From Zoogloeaceae bacterium (lineage in GTDB: Bacteria > Pseudomonadota > Gammaproteobacteria > Burkholderiales > Rhodocyclaceae): 50,788 nucleotides of DNA. Position 1 is the first letter of the stretch. Every line of letters begins with the position of its first letter. The DNA is taken from positions 1-50,788 of the forward strand of contig JAIRPW010000050.1 in assembly GCA_031256795.1 (NCBI GenBank), written 5' to 3'. Shown piece after piece: positions 9,215 through 18,533 of the stretch. Both the position numbers and the translations under genes were made by a program. The notes beneath the pieces are model-generated. The model had not been told where the DNA came from and ran no database searches. It worked only from the letters and a program-made list of their open reading frames with translations.

Positions 9215-9736
9215 TCAGTATGCGGCCGGCAACTCCGCGGCAGCGCCCCGGCCAACGCCCGGCGCCAAAAGCCGCGCCTCGGCCTCGTCCGGAGAAAGAA
9301 TCGCAAAAGGGAGCGTCGGACGGTTCGCCGCGCCTTTGCCGCGCGCCGGATTTTTCAGCCGCAGCACTTCCTTGTCCCTGCTCACCAGCCACGCCGCGCC
9401 GCCGCGCGCGGCCAATTCCAGCAAAAACTGATCTTTTGCGTCCCGGCAGCGCGGCAAAGGATAACCGCCGCCCTCTCCCGGCACAAAGCGCGCGACAGTC
9501 TGATAGACCCTCAGCAATTCCTCCGCCTTTTGTGACGACAACGCCAGTTTTGGATACCCCAATACCCGCCGCCATTCGGCAAGACTTGCCGCGTCCGCCA
9601 GCGCGACAAGTTTCTCTCCCCGCAGGGCAGCGGCAAGATTTTTCGCGCCCGCGTCCTGAAAAAGAAAAATATCCAGCGCGACGTTGGTATCCAGTACCGC
9701 TATGAGAGCGCCGTCCGCGCAAAGATTTTCCGGCAT
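9215..9736 (-). CDS. PIN-domain ribonuclease, solitary VapC/COG1569-like
   Basis: A 173-residue protein with a PIN nuclease fold: an N-terminal VLDTNVALDIF strand-loop bearing the first Asp, a Glu in SLAEWRRVLGYPKL, the pair of Asp in CRDAKDQFLLELA and a fourth acidic residue in LVSRDKEVL. These match the metal-binding acidic residues of PIN toxins. The start at 9736 is chosen for its AAGGGA ribosome-binding site; the frame is open further upstream to 9871, where it would overlap the divergent Aer gene. No antitoxin-like gene lies next to it, so it is either an orphan or a housekeeping RNase. The C-terminal 30 residues are Ala/Gly-rich and outside the fold. Confidence 0.75.
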   Translation of the reverse strand: MPENLCADGALIAVLDTNVALDIFLFQDAGAKNLAAALRGEKLVALADAASLAEWRRVLGYPKLALSSQKAEELLRVYQTVARFVPGEGGGYPLPRCRDAKDQFLLELAARGGAAWLVSRDKEVLRLKNPARGKGAANRPTLPFAILSPDEAEARLLAPGVGRGAAAELPAAY

Positions 9737-9860
9737 AGAAATTTTCCCTTGTCTCGCGCGTCTATCAAACGCCGCTTCCGCCATTGTTGCCACATTATGA
9801 GAATTTGTTATGCTTTTGTCTTTACGAATGTTTTCCGTTTGCTGAAAGGGAAAAGCCGAT

Positions 9861-11504
9861 ATGCGTATCAATCAGCCTGTCACCAATGTGGAAACACGAC
9901 TGCCAGAGTCTGCTTTTATTTATTCGCGCACAGACCTCAAAGGGCAGATTGTAGAACTCAACGACGCCTTTGCCGAAATCAGCGCTTATACCAAGGAGGA
10001 AATGCTGGGACAGCCGCACAATATCGTGCGCCATCCCGACATGCCGCCCGAAGCCTTTGAGGATATGTGGCGCGATCTCAAATCCGGCTTGCCCTGGCGC
10101 GGCCTGGTCAAAAACCGCCGTAAGGACGGCGGGTTTTACTGGGTGATCGCCAACGCCTCGCCTGTGCGCGAAGACGGACGCTTGGTCGGCTATCAGTCCG
10201 TGCGCGGGCGTCCTTCCTGTGAAGAGGTCGCGGCGGCCGAATCCGTGTATCGCCGTATCCGTCAGGGCGATCGCTCCATCCAGATTTTGCATGGCAATGT
10301 CGTCCCCGCGCCGAGTTTACGCACCGCTTTTTCCGCCTGGATGAAAGACGTCCGGCAGCAAAATCTGCTGATCGGCTTGTCCATGATGGCGCTGGCGCTC
10401 TTTCTGATTGCGCACGCTTTTCTGCCCACGCTCTTGCCGACCGCGCTGCTGCATACGCTAGGAGGCGTCGGTCTGCTTTTGAGCGCCTGGTTCCTCTTCA
10501 TTTTCAGGGGGCTGTTAAAAAATGACCTTAAGGAAACCAACGCGTACCTGGAAAATATTCTGACCAGCGGAAATCTGCGCGCGCGGTTTCTGCTCAACCG
10601 ATCCGATTCCATCGGCAGTATCGCCAGACGAATCAGCCGCATGGTTTCCTGGATTCAATCCACTTTGCAAGGCATAGAGGACATCGCGCTGGCCGTCAAG
10701 AATTCCGCAGACGCCGTGGGACAAAGCGTGGTAACGCTCAATGAGTCCGCGCACGCGCAGAGCGACGCGACCGCCTCCGCCGCCGCGGGCATTGAAGAAC
10801 TCACTGTCTCCATCGGCGAAGTCGCCAATAACGCGGAGAAAACGCGCGACGCGGCGCAGGCTGCGGCAGAGGCCTCTGAAAACGGCGTGCGTCTGGCGGA
10901 TCAGGCCTCCGCGACCATTCTGGAACTGGCGGAAACCGTCAACCATTCCGCCGCGCAGGTAGAGCGTCTGGGCGAACATTCCAAGGAAATTTCCCGGATT
11001 ACCGACGCGATCCGGGAAATTGCCGAACAGACCAATCTGCTCGCGCTCAATGCCGCGATTGAGGCCGCGCGCGCGGGGGAACAGGGACGGGGATTCGCGG
11101 TTGTCGCGGACGAAGTGCGCAAACTCGCCGAACGCAGCGCGCAGGCTACAGAAGAAATCAGTCAGATGATTTCCGCCGTGCAGACAGAAACTTCCAAGGC
11201 TGTTTCTGGAATGCGATCCGGCGCGACACAAATGGGAAACAGCGTGCAATATGTCGAGAACGCCAAAGACGCGCTGCGCGAAATCAATACGCAGATGGGG
11301 CAAATGCTGGAAATGGTGAGCGACATTTCCAATTCCACGAACGAGCAGCAAAACGCGATGACGCAAATGGCGCAGAATGTTGAGCAAGTCGCGCAGATGA
11401 CCGATCAAAACCTCGCGCAAGCCAACGAAACCAGCCGTACCGCCGACGCGCTGCGCGCGCTCACGGATCGGATGCGCAAATCCGTCGGGCAATTTACGGT
11501 GTAA
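9861..11504 (+). CDS. Aer-like energy-taxis receptor (PAS + methyl-accepting chemotaxis protein)
   Basis: Cytoplasm-facing sensor that tunes flagellar rotation to respiratory energy or redox state through CheW and CheA. Of 547 residues, the first 120 form a PAS domain very like the FAD-binding PAS of E. coli Aer ([26 protein letters not shown]). Two hydrophobic segments near residues 172-220 form a membrane hairpin with almost no periplasmic loop, as in Aer. The rest is a chemoreceptor signalling domain with the hairpin-tip sequence [20 protein letters not shown] near residues 388-407. No NWETF-type tethering pentapeptide ends the protein. It starts at an ATG with GAAAGGG upstream. The flagellar genes lie 700 bases away, but this gene is separate and is followed by a terminator. 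Confidence 0.9.
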   Translation: MRINQPVTNVETRLPESAFIYSRTDLKGQIVELNDAFAEISAYTKEEMLGQPHNIVRHPDMPPEAFEDMWRDLKSGLPWRGLVKNRRKDGGFYWVIANASPVREDGRLVGYQSVRGRPSCEEVAAAESVYRRIRQGDRSIQILHGNVVPAPSLRTAFSAWMKDVRQQNLLIGLSMMALALFLIAHAFLPTLLPTALLHTLGGVGLLLSAWFLFIFRGLLKNDLKETNAYLENILTSGNLRARFLLNRSDSIGSIARRISRMVSWIQSTLQGIEDIALAVKNSADAVGQSVVTLNESAHAQSDATASAAAGIEELTVSIGEVANNAEKTRDAAQAAAEASENGVRLADQASATILELAETVNHSAAQVERLGEHSKEISRITDAIREIAEQTNLLALNAAIEAARAGEQGRGFAVVADEVRKLAERSAQATEEISQMISAVQTETSKAVSGMRSGATQMGNSVQYVENAKDALREINTQMGQMLEMVSDISNSTNEQQNAMTQMAQNVEQVAQMTDQNLAQANETSRTADALRALTDRMRKSVGQFTV

Positions 11505-11523
11505 TCCCCGCCGCGCCCCTCAT

Positions 11524-11553
11524 GATCAAGGCCGCGTCCGCGCGGCCTTGATC
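11524..11553 (+). terminator. Rho-independent terminator after the Aer-like gene
   Basis: A perfect 13-base-pair inverted repeat (GATCAAGGCCGCG with its complement, 4-base loop) begins 19 bases after the stop codon and is followed by a short T run. It separates the chemoreceptor from the sensor kinase. Confidence 0.8.
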
Positions 11554-11657
11554 TTTAGCGGAGAGCCGCTCCGGCGTACAATGTCTTTTGTTTCCCGCGC
11601 GCCTTTACAACGATACGGGCGCGCCTTTCGTTTGACGCCTCCGGTTCCCGACCCTTT

Positions 11658-13910
11658 GTGAAAAAAAATCCCGCCAAACCGCCAGCTGTCTGGCGGCTCG
11701 TCTATTCCTCCCTAAAGTACTGGAACGCGATTGTTTTCGTATTTTTCCTGCTTGCTTCTGCCTGGCTATGGCAGCGCGAGGTAGAGCAGCTGCTAAAAAC
11801 AGCCCTGTTTGAGCTGGAGTCCGTTGTCGCCAGTATGGATAAAACCATTTACAACGCGATCAACAGCATGAAAATGCTGAAAATTAGCGCAGAACGCTCC
11901 TTGCTGCGCAAGCGGGAGCTTCCCCCCGGTTTTCTGGAAGCTCTACAGCAAAGACCGAACAAATTTTCCGCAGATATTTCGTTCCTAAGCACGTCTGGCG
12001 ACGCGCTGCCCGCCTATGTTTTTGGAAAAGGGACGCTTTCAGGCACGGAGGAACGCGCTTCGGAAATATCTGGCGCGCTGCTGCTGACGCCGCTCATGGT
12101 GGAAATGCTGCGAAACATGAATAACCCCGGTCTGGCCTATTATGTTTCCGTTTCTGAATTCGGCGTTTTTTATTCCGTACCTCCCGCGAAAGCGCCATCC
12201 GTGCAATGGGACAGAGAGATTTTCCAAAGGCCGGCGCATCTGTCCGTCGCCCCCCAAAAAAATCCGCAACGCCAAATCCGCTGGTCAGATGTGTATACAG
12301 ACAGTCTTGGCGCGGGGAAAATGATCAGCCTGTCCGCGCCGATCTATGATCCCAGCGGACTTTATCGCGCTTTCGTCGCGCTGGATATTCCCATGAAGCC
12401 GCTTCAGAATCTTCTTCTCGAAAAGCAAGGCGGCCTGGGAGATTATTATGTCATCACCGAAACCCATCAACTGCTGGCGTCCTCCACTCATCTGAAATCT
12501 TCAGTCCCGCAGGTTTTGCCCCGCGCGCTGCTGGACGATCCGGACGCACATGCCGCTTTTTTGCACGAGAAGCCCGCCGCCTGTACCCAGAAAGCGCGCC
12601 TGCATATCTGCCGTTTGCGCGCCAAAGGCGCGCCCTGGGGCGCCATTTTAAGCATTAAAAACCATATCCTGTATCTTGCCGCGCTTAGAAATATCTGGCT
12701 GGAAATTTCCGGTCTTTTGTTGCTTGCCTTTCTGTTGCTCATGAGCGCGCGCCAGAAGCGCCTGGAAGCGCGGCTGCGCGTCAACGACGCGCACTATCAG
12801 CGTATTTTGGGCAGCTCAGACCAGGGGTTTTGGGAATGGCATGTCAAGACCCGCGCCTTTTCCGCCAGCCCGCGCTTTGATCTAATTCTGGGCTATCCGT
12901 ACCAAACCTCGCCTTTACGTCTCGACTGGCGAAAAGTCACGCACCCCGACGACGTCGTCAACGTACGGAATTTCATCCTAGCCTGCTCGCGCGGGCGGCA
13001 GCCGTTACGGAAAATCCAGTTCCGCGCAAAGACAAAACACGGACAATGGCGCTGGCTGGCGGCGCAAGGCAAGATTGTGGAAACCGACCGACATAACCAG
13101 CCGCATATTGTCGCCGGCTCCATCACGGATATTACAGAAGCGCAAACCAACACAAAAAAACTGCTGATTTCCCGGAAAGCCGCTGAAAACGCGCGCCGCG
13201 AGGCGGAACTCGCCAATGCCGCCAAGTCGCAGTTTCTCACTGCCGCAAGCCATGATTTGCGCCAGCCCCTACAGGCGATTTTGCTCTTTGCTTCCGCGCT
13301 CCAAAAAAACTCCTCCACTGCAGAACGGGAAAAAATTGCGCGGCAACTGCTATTCTCCGCCCAGGCGCTTTCCGACATTCTGAATTCACTGCTGAATCTT
13401 TCTCGTCTGGAACGCGGCGTTATGATTCCGCATCTTTCCCTGGTAGAAATTTATGAAATTTTTCAGCGTATTGAGAACGAGTTTTCTTCCATTGCCCTAA
13501 AAAAAGAATTGCGATTCAAGCTATTTTTCCCTAAGCGCCCACTGTTGTTTTACACGGACGCAGATATGCTCATGGGAATTTTGCGGAATCTAATCAGTAA
13601 CGCAATCCGCTATACCGACTGGGGCGGCGTGCTGATTGGCGTGCGGACAAGCAAAAGCCATCTGCGCTTTCAGGTCTGGGATACCGGCATTGGCATTAAG
13701 GAAGAAGAAATGCCGCGCATCTATGAGGAGTTCTATCAGACGGATAACCCCTCGCGCAATCAGGAACAGGGGCTGGGTCTGGGGCTTTCCATCGCCCGGC
13801 ATATGAGTAAACTTTTGGGCTGCAACCTGGACTGTCATTCCCGCTATGGGCGCGGCACCCTATTTGAGCTGCTTGTTCCCGTTGAAAATCCGCCGCGAAC
13901 AACGAATTAG
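11658..13910 (+). CDS. Membrane sensor histidine kinase with PAS domain
   Basis: A 750-residue two-component sensor. One membrane helix lies near residues 22-40, a large extracytoplasmic sensory domain follows (about 41-340), and a second helix lies near 345-365. A PAS domain occupies about 375-500 (WEWHVKTRAF, then a PAC-like tail ending IVAGSITDITEAQ). The phospho-accepting H-box is SHDLRQPLQAIL with His532. The ATPase domain shows the N box NLISNAIRYTD, G1 DTGIGI and G2 GLGLGLSIARH. The SHDLRQPLQ form of the H-box is common in hybrid kinases, yet no receiver domain follows and no response regulator lies nearby. The start is a GTG at 11658; no strong ribosome-binding site is visible, so the true start is uncertain. 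Confidence 0.87.
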   Translation: MKKNPAKPPAVWRLVYSSLKYWNAIVFVFFLLASAWLWQREVEQLLKTALFELESVVASMDKTIYNAINSMKMLKISAERSLLRKRELPPGFLEALQQRPNKFSADISFLSTSGDALPAYVFGKGTLSGTEERASEISGALLLTPLMVEMLRNMNNPGLAYYVSVSEFGVFYSVPPAKAPSVQWDREIFQRPAHLSVAPQKNPQRQIRWSDVYTDSLGAGKMISLSAPIYDPSGLYRAFVALDIPMKPLQNLLLEKQGGLGDYYVITETHQLLASSTHLKSSVPQVLPRALLDDPDAHAAFLHEKPAACTQKARLHICRLRAKGAPWGAILSIKNHILYLAALRNIWLEISGLLLLAFLLLMSARQKRLEARLRVNDAHYQRILGSSDQGFWEWHVKTRAFSASPRFDLILGYPYQTSPLRLDWRKVTHPDDVVNVRNFILACSRGRQPLRKIQFRAKTKHGQWRWLAAQGKIVETDRHNQPHIVAGSITDITEAQTNTKKLLISRKAAENARREAELANAAKSQFLTAASHDLRQPLQAILLFASALQKNSSTAEREKIARQLLFSAQALSDILNSLLNLSRLERGVMIPHLSLVEIYEIFQRIENEFSSIALKKELRFKLFFPKRPLLFYTDADMLMGILRNLISNAIRYTDWGGVLIGVRTSKSHLRFQVWDTGIGIKEEEMPRIYEEFYQTDNPSRNQEQGLGLGLSIARHMSKLLGCNLDCHSRYGRGTLFELLVPVENPPRTTN

Positions 13911-13933
13911 CGGCAGACGTTTTTGTCTGCCGC
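13910..13933 (+). terminator. Hairpin after the sensor kinase gene
   Basis: A 9-base-pair inverted repeat, GCGGCAGAC and its complement with a six-base GTTTTT loop, begins at the last base of the kinase stop codon. It is not followed by a clear T run, so it may slow or protect transcripts rather than terminate efficiently. Confidence 0.45.
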
Positions 13934-14105
13934 CGTAAATGAACCCGGAAAGGGTTTGCCTCCCTTCCGGTCCGCCGCCGTTGCAATCGCGTTTTGGCGC
14001 GACGTCCGAAACGCCGCTTACTGCGGGCGATCGCCATATAAGAAAATCTATCTATAGCAAAACCCGGTCTATCCGACTCTCTCGTTCCTCATTTACACTG
14101 TCGCG

Positions 14106-14513
14106 ATGCGTACCGTCCATTATTTTTCTTCTTTCCGTCAAAAGCGGCGTCTGTTGTTCTGGGCGCTGATCGGTACGCTATGCGCCAATATGGGCGCGGC
14201 TTTCGCTTTTGCGCCGACAATCCAATCCGCCGCAGACACGGAAATTTTCCTGAGCATTTGCAGCAGCGCTACGGAAGAGGGAAAAGCTGCCCCGGCACAG
14301 GAAGAAAACCGCAACTCCATGCGTTGCGGCACAGATGGTTTTTGTCCGTTCTGCCGCCTTTTCACAGCGGCAGCCGTGCCGTTTCCCGCGCCTCTGCCCT
14401 TTGCCGCGCCGCTTCGCGCGACGCTCTTTGTCCGTTCGGCGCATCTCTTTTCTTTCCCCGCACTGGCGCGTCACGCGCCGCCGCGCGCGCCGCCCTCCCC
14501 TTCCTTCCTCTAA
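14106..14513 (+). CDS. DUF2946-type exported protein next to a copper receptor
   Basis: A 135-residue protein with an N-terminal hydrophobic segment (FWALIGTLCANMGAAFAFA) after basic residues, giving a likely signal peptide or anchor. Cysteines are spaced as in DUF2946 proteins: SICSS near residue 51, then CGTDGFCPFC near residues 75-84. The C-terminal third is rich in Pro and Ala. Genes of this kind are often found beside copper-uptake TonB receptors, as here, and the Cys cluster suggests metal handling; this role is an inference. It has no obvious domain beyond the Cys region. The receptor begins 121 bases downstream on the same strand. Confidence 0.6.
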   Translation: MRTVHYFSSFRQKRRLLFWALIGTLCANMGAAFAFAPTIQSAADTEIFLSICSSATEEGKAAPAQEENRNSMRCGTDGFCPFCRLFTAAAVPFPAPLPFAAPLRATLFVRSAHLFSFPALARHAPPRAPPSPSFL

Positions 14514-14634
14514 TCCCGCTGTCCGGGTGAGTTTCCACGCCCGACCTCGCGTCGCTTTTCCGCGCCCACCGCAGCGGAAAAGCGGCTACGCCGCATTTCA
14601 GACGAAACGCAGTATTTTCTGAAGGAAGAATCTC

Positions 14635-16713
14635 ATGATGTTTTCCGCTTTTCCCCGTTTCCGCGCGCATCTTTTGACTTTGCCATTCTTTCTTTTTCCC
14701 GCGCCCCTTTGGGCGGAAAATGAACGTACGCTGACGCCGCTCATCATCACCGCGCCCGCGATGGACGCCTCGCTTGAGGCGACATTTGACCCCAAAAAAC
14801 CGCAGCAGCCGCAGCCCGCCAATGACGGCGCGAGTTTTTTGAAAACGATTCCCGGCGTCTCCGTAATTCGCAAAGGCGGCGCCAACGGCGATCCGGTGTT
14901 TCGCGGCATGGCGGCCTCTCGTCTCCATATTCTTTTGGATGGCGAGCAAATTTTAGGCGGCTGCGGCGGACGGATGGACCCGCCGACCGCCTACGTTTTC
15001 CCGGAATCCTACGACGCGGTGACGCTCTTGAAAGGACCGCAAAGCGTTATTTATGGCGCGGGCGCGTCGGCAGGCACGGTGCGCTTTGAGAGAAAGCCCT
15101 CCTATTTTGCCGCCCCCGCAGTCCAAGCCAGTACGGCGGCAACGCTGGGAAGTTTTCACCGCCAGGATGGCTTTGCCGACGTCAAAGCCGGAAACCGCTT
15201 TGGCTACGCGCAGGGAATTTTTACCTATGCGCGTTCGGGCGATTATCGGGACGGAAACGGCGGCGAAGTCCATTCCCGCTATACACGATACAGCGGCGCC
15301 GCGATTCTGGGATGGACGCCGGACAAAGACACGCGCCTGGAGTTTTCCGCCGTTAGAAGCGACGCCAAAGCCGCCTACGCGGATCGCGGCATGGATGGCA
15401 GCAAATTCGAGCGGGAAAATTACGCGCTCAAATTCGAGAAAACGGCCATCGGCAGTTTTTTAGACAAAGTCGAAGCGCAGGCGTACTACAACTATATTGA
15501 CCACGTCATGGATAACTACAGCCTGCGCGACACTGCCGCAAAAGCGATGGCAAGCAATCCTGACCGGAAAACCTTTGGCGGCAGATTCGCCGTAACGCTC
15601 TTGCCGGCGGAACGCTTCTCGCTCGTTATCGGCGCGGATACGCAGAAAAACATTCACACGGCACGATCTGGCGGCAGAAGCGGCGCGGCAAACTATTACC
15701 GCGAACAAAACCGCAAAGAGGATTTCCGCTTCCGCGGCTTTGGTTTTTTCGGCGAGGCGACCTGGCAAGCAAGCGCGCATGGCAGCGTGATCTTCGGCGC
15801 GCGCGAAGATACCTGGCGGACAAAAGACAATCGCGCGACGCTTTCCGTCGGCAGCGGCATGATGGCCGCCGCAAGACCGAATCCCACTTATGGCCAATCG
15901 CGGCGCGAAACTTTGTTCAGCGGCTTTGCGCGTTACGAGCATGCGTTTCCCTTCGGCACAGCATACGCCGGCCTGGGACATAGCGAACGCGCCCCGGACT
16001 TCTGGGAAATCAGCAAGGAAAGTCCGGGAAACGACAATACGAACAGCCTTTCCGCCTTCCAATCCATCCGACCTGAAAAAACGACGCAACTAGACCTCGG
16101 AACCACGCTGCGCCGCGGCGAATGGAAAGGGTTTGTCTCCGCGTTTTACGGGAGAATCCGCGACTACATCCTGATTCAAAGCCAATATGCAAAACCCGGC
16201 GCAATGATGGGAACGCGCGCCGCAACCATCGCCCGCAATATTGCGGCAACGACCTGGGGCGGCGAGGCAGGCGTTTCCTATCATTTTCTGCCGTCTTTGC
16301 AAGGCGCGGCAAGCCTTGCGTATGCGCGCGGCAAAAACAACGGCGACCATCGCGCGTTAGGACAAATTCCTCCCCTGGAAGCGCGTTTCAGCCTGGATTG
16401 GGACAACGGGACATGGTCGGCGGGCGCGCTATGGCGTCTTGTCGCCGCGCAAAACCGTTATGCGCTCCATGAAGGTAATATCGTCGGACAAGACCTGGGG
16501 AAAAGCGGCGGATTCGGCGTATTCTCCCTCAATGGCGGCTATCGCTTTAACAAGGCCGCGAGCATTTCCTTCGGCGTGGATAATATGTTCAACAAAACCT
16601 ACGCCGAGTATTTGAGCAAAGGCGGCGTCGAAGTGACGGGCTACGAGCAGACAACGCGCGTAAACGAGCCGGGACGCGCGTTCTGGCTGCGCGCGCAGTT
16701 TGCGCTGCATTGA
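14635..16713 (+). CDS. TonB-dependent copper receptor, OprC/NosA type
   Basis: Outer-membrane receptor of 692 residues that imports copper, or a copper complex, using TonB energy. It has a signal peptide ending in PLWAEN near residue 26. The plug domain follows (SFLKTIPGVSVIRKGG, DPVFRGMAASRL, LLDGEQILGGCGGRMDPP near residues 101-118, then VTLLKGPQSVIYG). The GCGGRMDPPTAYVFPESYD region is characteristic of the OprC/NosA copper receptor subfamily. The barrel ends in FWLRAQFALH; the expected terminal aromatic is Phe, but the last residue here is His. An AAGGAAG ribosome-binding site precedes the ATG at 14635. A strong terminator follows 28 bases after the stop. Confidence 0.88.
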   Translation: MMFSAFPRFRAHLLTLPFFLFPAPLWAENERTLTPLIITAPAMDASLEATFDPKKPQQPQPANDGASFLKTIPGVSVIRKGGANGDPVFRGMAASRLHILLDGEQILGGCGGRMDPPTAYVFPESYDAVTLLKGPQSVIYGAGASAGTVRFERKPSYFAAPAVQASTAATLGSFHRQDGFADVKAGNRFGYAQGIFTYARSGDYRDGNGGEVHSRYTRYSGAAILGWTPDKDTRLEFSAVRSDAKAAYADRGMDGSKFERENYALKFEKTAIGSFLDKVEAQAYYNYIDHVMDNYSLRDTAAKAMASNPDRKTFGGRFAVTLLPAERFSLVIGADTQKNIHTARSGGRSGAANYYREQNRKEDFRFRGFGFFGEATWQASAHGSVIFGAREDTWRTKDNRATLSVGSGMMAAARPNPTYGQSRRETLFSGFARYEHAFPFGTAYAGLGHSERAPDFWEISKESPGNDNTNSLSAFQSIRPEKTTQLDLGTTLRRGEWKGFVSAFYGRIRDYILIQSQYAKPGAMMGTRAATIARNIAATTWGGEAGVSYHFLPSLQGAASLAYARGKNNGDHRALGQIPPLEARFSLDWDNGTWSAGALWRLVAAQNRYALHEGNIVGQDLGKSGGFGVFSLNGGYRFNKAASISFGVDNMFNKTYAEYLSKGGVEVTGYEQTTRVNEPGRAFWLRAQFALH

Positions 16714-16739
16714 CGTCCGCGGGAAGCGCGTCCCGTTCT

Positions 16740-16767
16740 TTGAGGCATTCTCTCTTCGTTATAGAAT
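16740..16767 (+). promoter_or_regulatory. Candidate glyA promoter overlapping the terminator hairpin
   Basis: TTGAGG (16740-16745) and TAGAAT (16762-16767), separated by 16 bases, fit a sigma-70 promoter; an overlapping TATAGA is also present. Initiation would fall near 16774, about 24 bases before the glyA ATG. The -10 element lies in the right arm of the terminator. This is a pattern match only. Confidence 0.35.
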
Positions 16768-16781
16768 GCCTCATCTTTTTT
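16741..16781 (+). terminator. Rho-independent terminator between the copper receptor and glyA
   Basis: An 11-base-pair perfect stem, TGAGGCATTCT (16741-16751) with its complement at 16763-16773, is followed by TC and six T. The U run ends only 16 bases before the glyA start codon, so glyA must be read from a promoter within or very close to this hairpin, or by readthrough. Confidence 0.85.
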
Positions 16782-16797
16782 GACAGCGAGTTATTTT

Positions 16798-18045
16798 ATG
16801 TTTTCCGCCAAAGAAACCCTGGACAAGGTCGACCCCGAACTGTGGCAAGCCATTGTGGCCGAAAATCACCGGCAGGAAGAGCATATTGAATTGATCGCCT
16901 CGGAAAATTACGTTTCCTGGGCGGTCATGGAAGCGCAAGGATCGCAGCTGACCAACAAATACGCGGAAGGGTATCCCGGCAAACGCTACTACGGCGGCTG
17001 CGAGCATGTCGACGTTGTTGAACAGCTGGCGATTAACCGCTTGAAGCAGCTTTTTAACGCGGAAGCCGCCAATGTGCAGCCCAATTCCGGATCGCAGGCC
17101 AATCAGTCCGTGCTAATGGCGTTCGCCCGCCCCGGAGATACCATCATGGGCATGAGTCTGGCGGAGGGCGGACATTTAACGCACGGAATGCCGCTCAACC
17201 TTTCCGGAAAATGGTTCAACGTCGTCGCTTACGGATTGAACGAACAAGAAGCGATTGATTACGAGGCGATGGAACGCCTGGCGCAAAAGCATAAGCCGAA
17301 AATCATTATCGCGGGCGCTTCGGCCTATTCGCTGAAAATTGATTTTCCGCGCTTTGCGGATGTAGCAAAGCAAGTCGGCGCGATTCTGTGGGTAGATATG
17401 GCGCATTACGCGGGGCTGATCGCCGCCGGACTGTACCCCAACCCCGTGCCTCATGCCGACGTCGTCACCACTACAACGCACAAGACCTTGCGCGGACCAA
17501 GAGGCGGCGCGATTCTGATGAGGGCGGAACACGAAAAGGCCATCAACTCAGCCGTCTTCCCCGGATTGCAGGGCGGGCCGCTGGAACATGTTATCGCCGC
17601 CAAGGCGGTTTGTTTCAAGGAAGCCGCCTCCCTTGCTTTCAAACATACGCAAGAGCAGGTGCTGCGCAACGCCAGAAAAATGGCAAAAACGCTGAAGGAA
17701 CGAGGGTTGCGTATCGTATCCGGCGGCACGGAGTCGCATCTTTTCCTCGTTGATCTGCGCGCGAAACGCATTACCGGAAAAGCGGCGGAAATTGCCCTGG
17801 GGAAAGCGCATATTACGGTCAACAAGAACGCGATTCCAAATGACCCGGAAAAGCCGATGATCACATCTGGAATCCGTATTGGTTCGCCCGCGATGACTAC
17901 GCGCGGTTTTCAGGATGCGGAGGCGGAACGTGTGGCGCATTTAATCGCCAACGTGCTGGAGGCTCCAGAAGAAGAAACAACGCTTGCGCGCGTGAGAGAA
18001 GAGGTTGCCGCGCTGTGCCGGAAATTTCCGGTCTATGGCCTTTGA
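16798..18045 (+). CDS. glyA: Serine hydroxymethyltransferase
   Basis: PLP-dependent enzyme that interconverts serine and glycine with tetrahydrofolate, supplying one-carbon units. The 415-residue protein contains the family motifs [10 protein letters not shown], the glycine-rich YPGKRYYGG and the PLP-lysine motif [14 protein letters not shown], with K229 at the expected position. The ATG at 16798 is preferred to a TTG 18 bases earlier because SHMT proteins begin close to this methionine. nrdR follows after 14 bases and ribD after that, an arrangement usual in betaproteobacteria. Confidence 0.97.
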   Translation: MFSAKETLDKVDPELWQAIVAENHRQEEHIELIASENYVSWAVMEAQGSQLTNKYAEGYPGKRYYGGCEHVDVVEQLAINRLKQLFNAEAANVQPNSGSQANQSVLMAFARPGDTIMGMSLAEGGHLTHGMPLNLSGKWFNVVAYGLNEQEAIDYEAMERLAQKHKPKIIIAGASAYSLKIDFPRFADVAKQVGAILWVDMAHYAGLIAAGLYPNPVPHADVVTTTTHKTLRGPRGGAILMRAEHEKAINSAVFPGLQGGPLEHVIAAKAVCFKEAASLAFKHTQEQVLRNARKMAKTLKERGLRIVSGGTESHLFLVDLRAKRITGKAAEIALGKAHITVNKNAIPNDPEKPMITSGIRIGSPAMTTRGFQDAEAERVAHLIANVLEAPEEETTLARVREEVAALCRKFPVYGL

Positions 18046-18059
18046 GCGCGCAGAATGTT

Positions 18060-18533
18060 ATGAAATGCCCGTTCTGCGGCAAATCGGACAGCGCGGTTTT
18101 GGATACGCGCATCAGCGACGACAGCGAAACGATCCGCCGCCGCCGACGCTGTCAGGTATGTGAACGGCGCTTTACAACCTATGAGCGCGCGGAAATTCAG
18201 CTGCCGCAGGTTATCAAGAAAAATGGCGGGCGCGTGCCGTTTGTGCGCGATAAATTGCGCGCCAGTCTGGAACTCGCGCTCCGAAAACGACCGGTGACAA
18301 TGGAAACCATTGACACCGCCGTCACGGGGATTGAGGAAAAACTGCTCGCGCTGGGAGATCGTGAAGTAACGACGCAGCATCTGGGAGAACTGGTTATGTT
18401 TGAACTGCGGCGGCTCGACAAAGTGGCGTACATCCGTTTTGCCTCCGTATATCGCAATTTCGAGGACGTGGACGCTTTCTCCCGTGTGATACGGGAAGTC
18501 GCGCCCGATGAGATTCAGGCGCAGACAAGATAA
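18060..18533 (+). CDS. nrdR: Transcriptional repressor NrdR
   Basis: ATP-cone repressor of ribonucleotide reductase genes. The 157-residue protein has an N-terminal zinc ribbon with C3, C6, C31 and C34 (MKCPFC and CQVCERRF) and the ATP-cone domain from about residue 49 ([16 protein letters not shown]). The ATG at 18060 places the zinc ribbon at the very N terminus, as in the family, so the upstream GTG at 18015, which would overlap glyA, was rejected. Its 3' end overlaps the likely ribD start by 26 bases. No NrdR box was recognised in the window. Confidence 0.96.
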   Translation: MKCPFCGKSDSAVLDTRISDDSETIRRRRRCQVCERRFTTYERAEIQLPQVIKKNGGRVPFVRDKLRASLELALRKRPVTMETIDTAVTGIEEKLLALGDREVTTQHLGELVMFELRRLDKVAYIRFASVYRNFEDVDAFSRVIREVAPDEIQAQTR

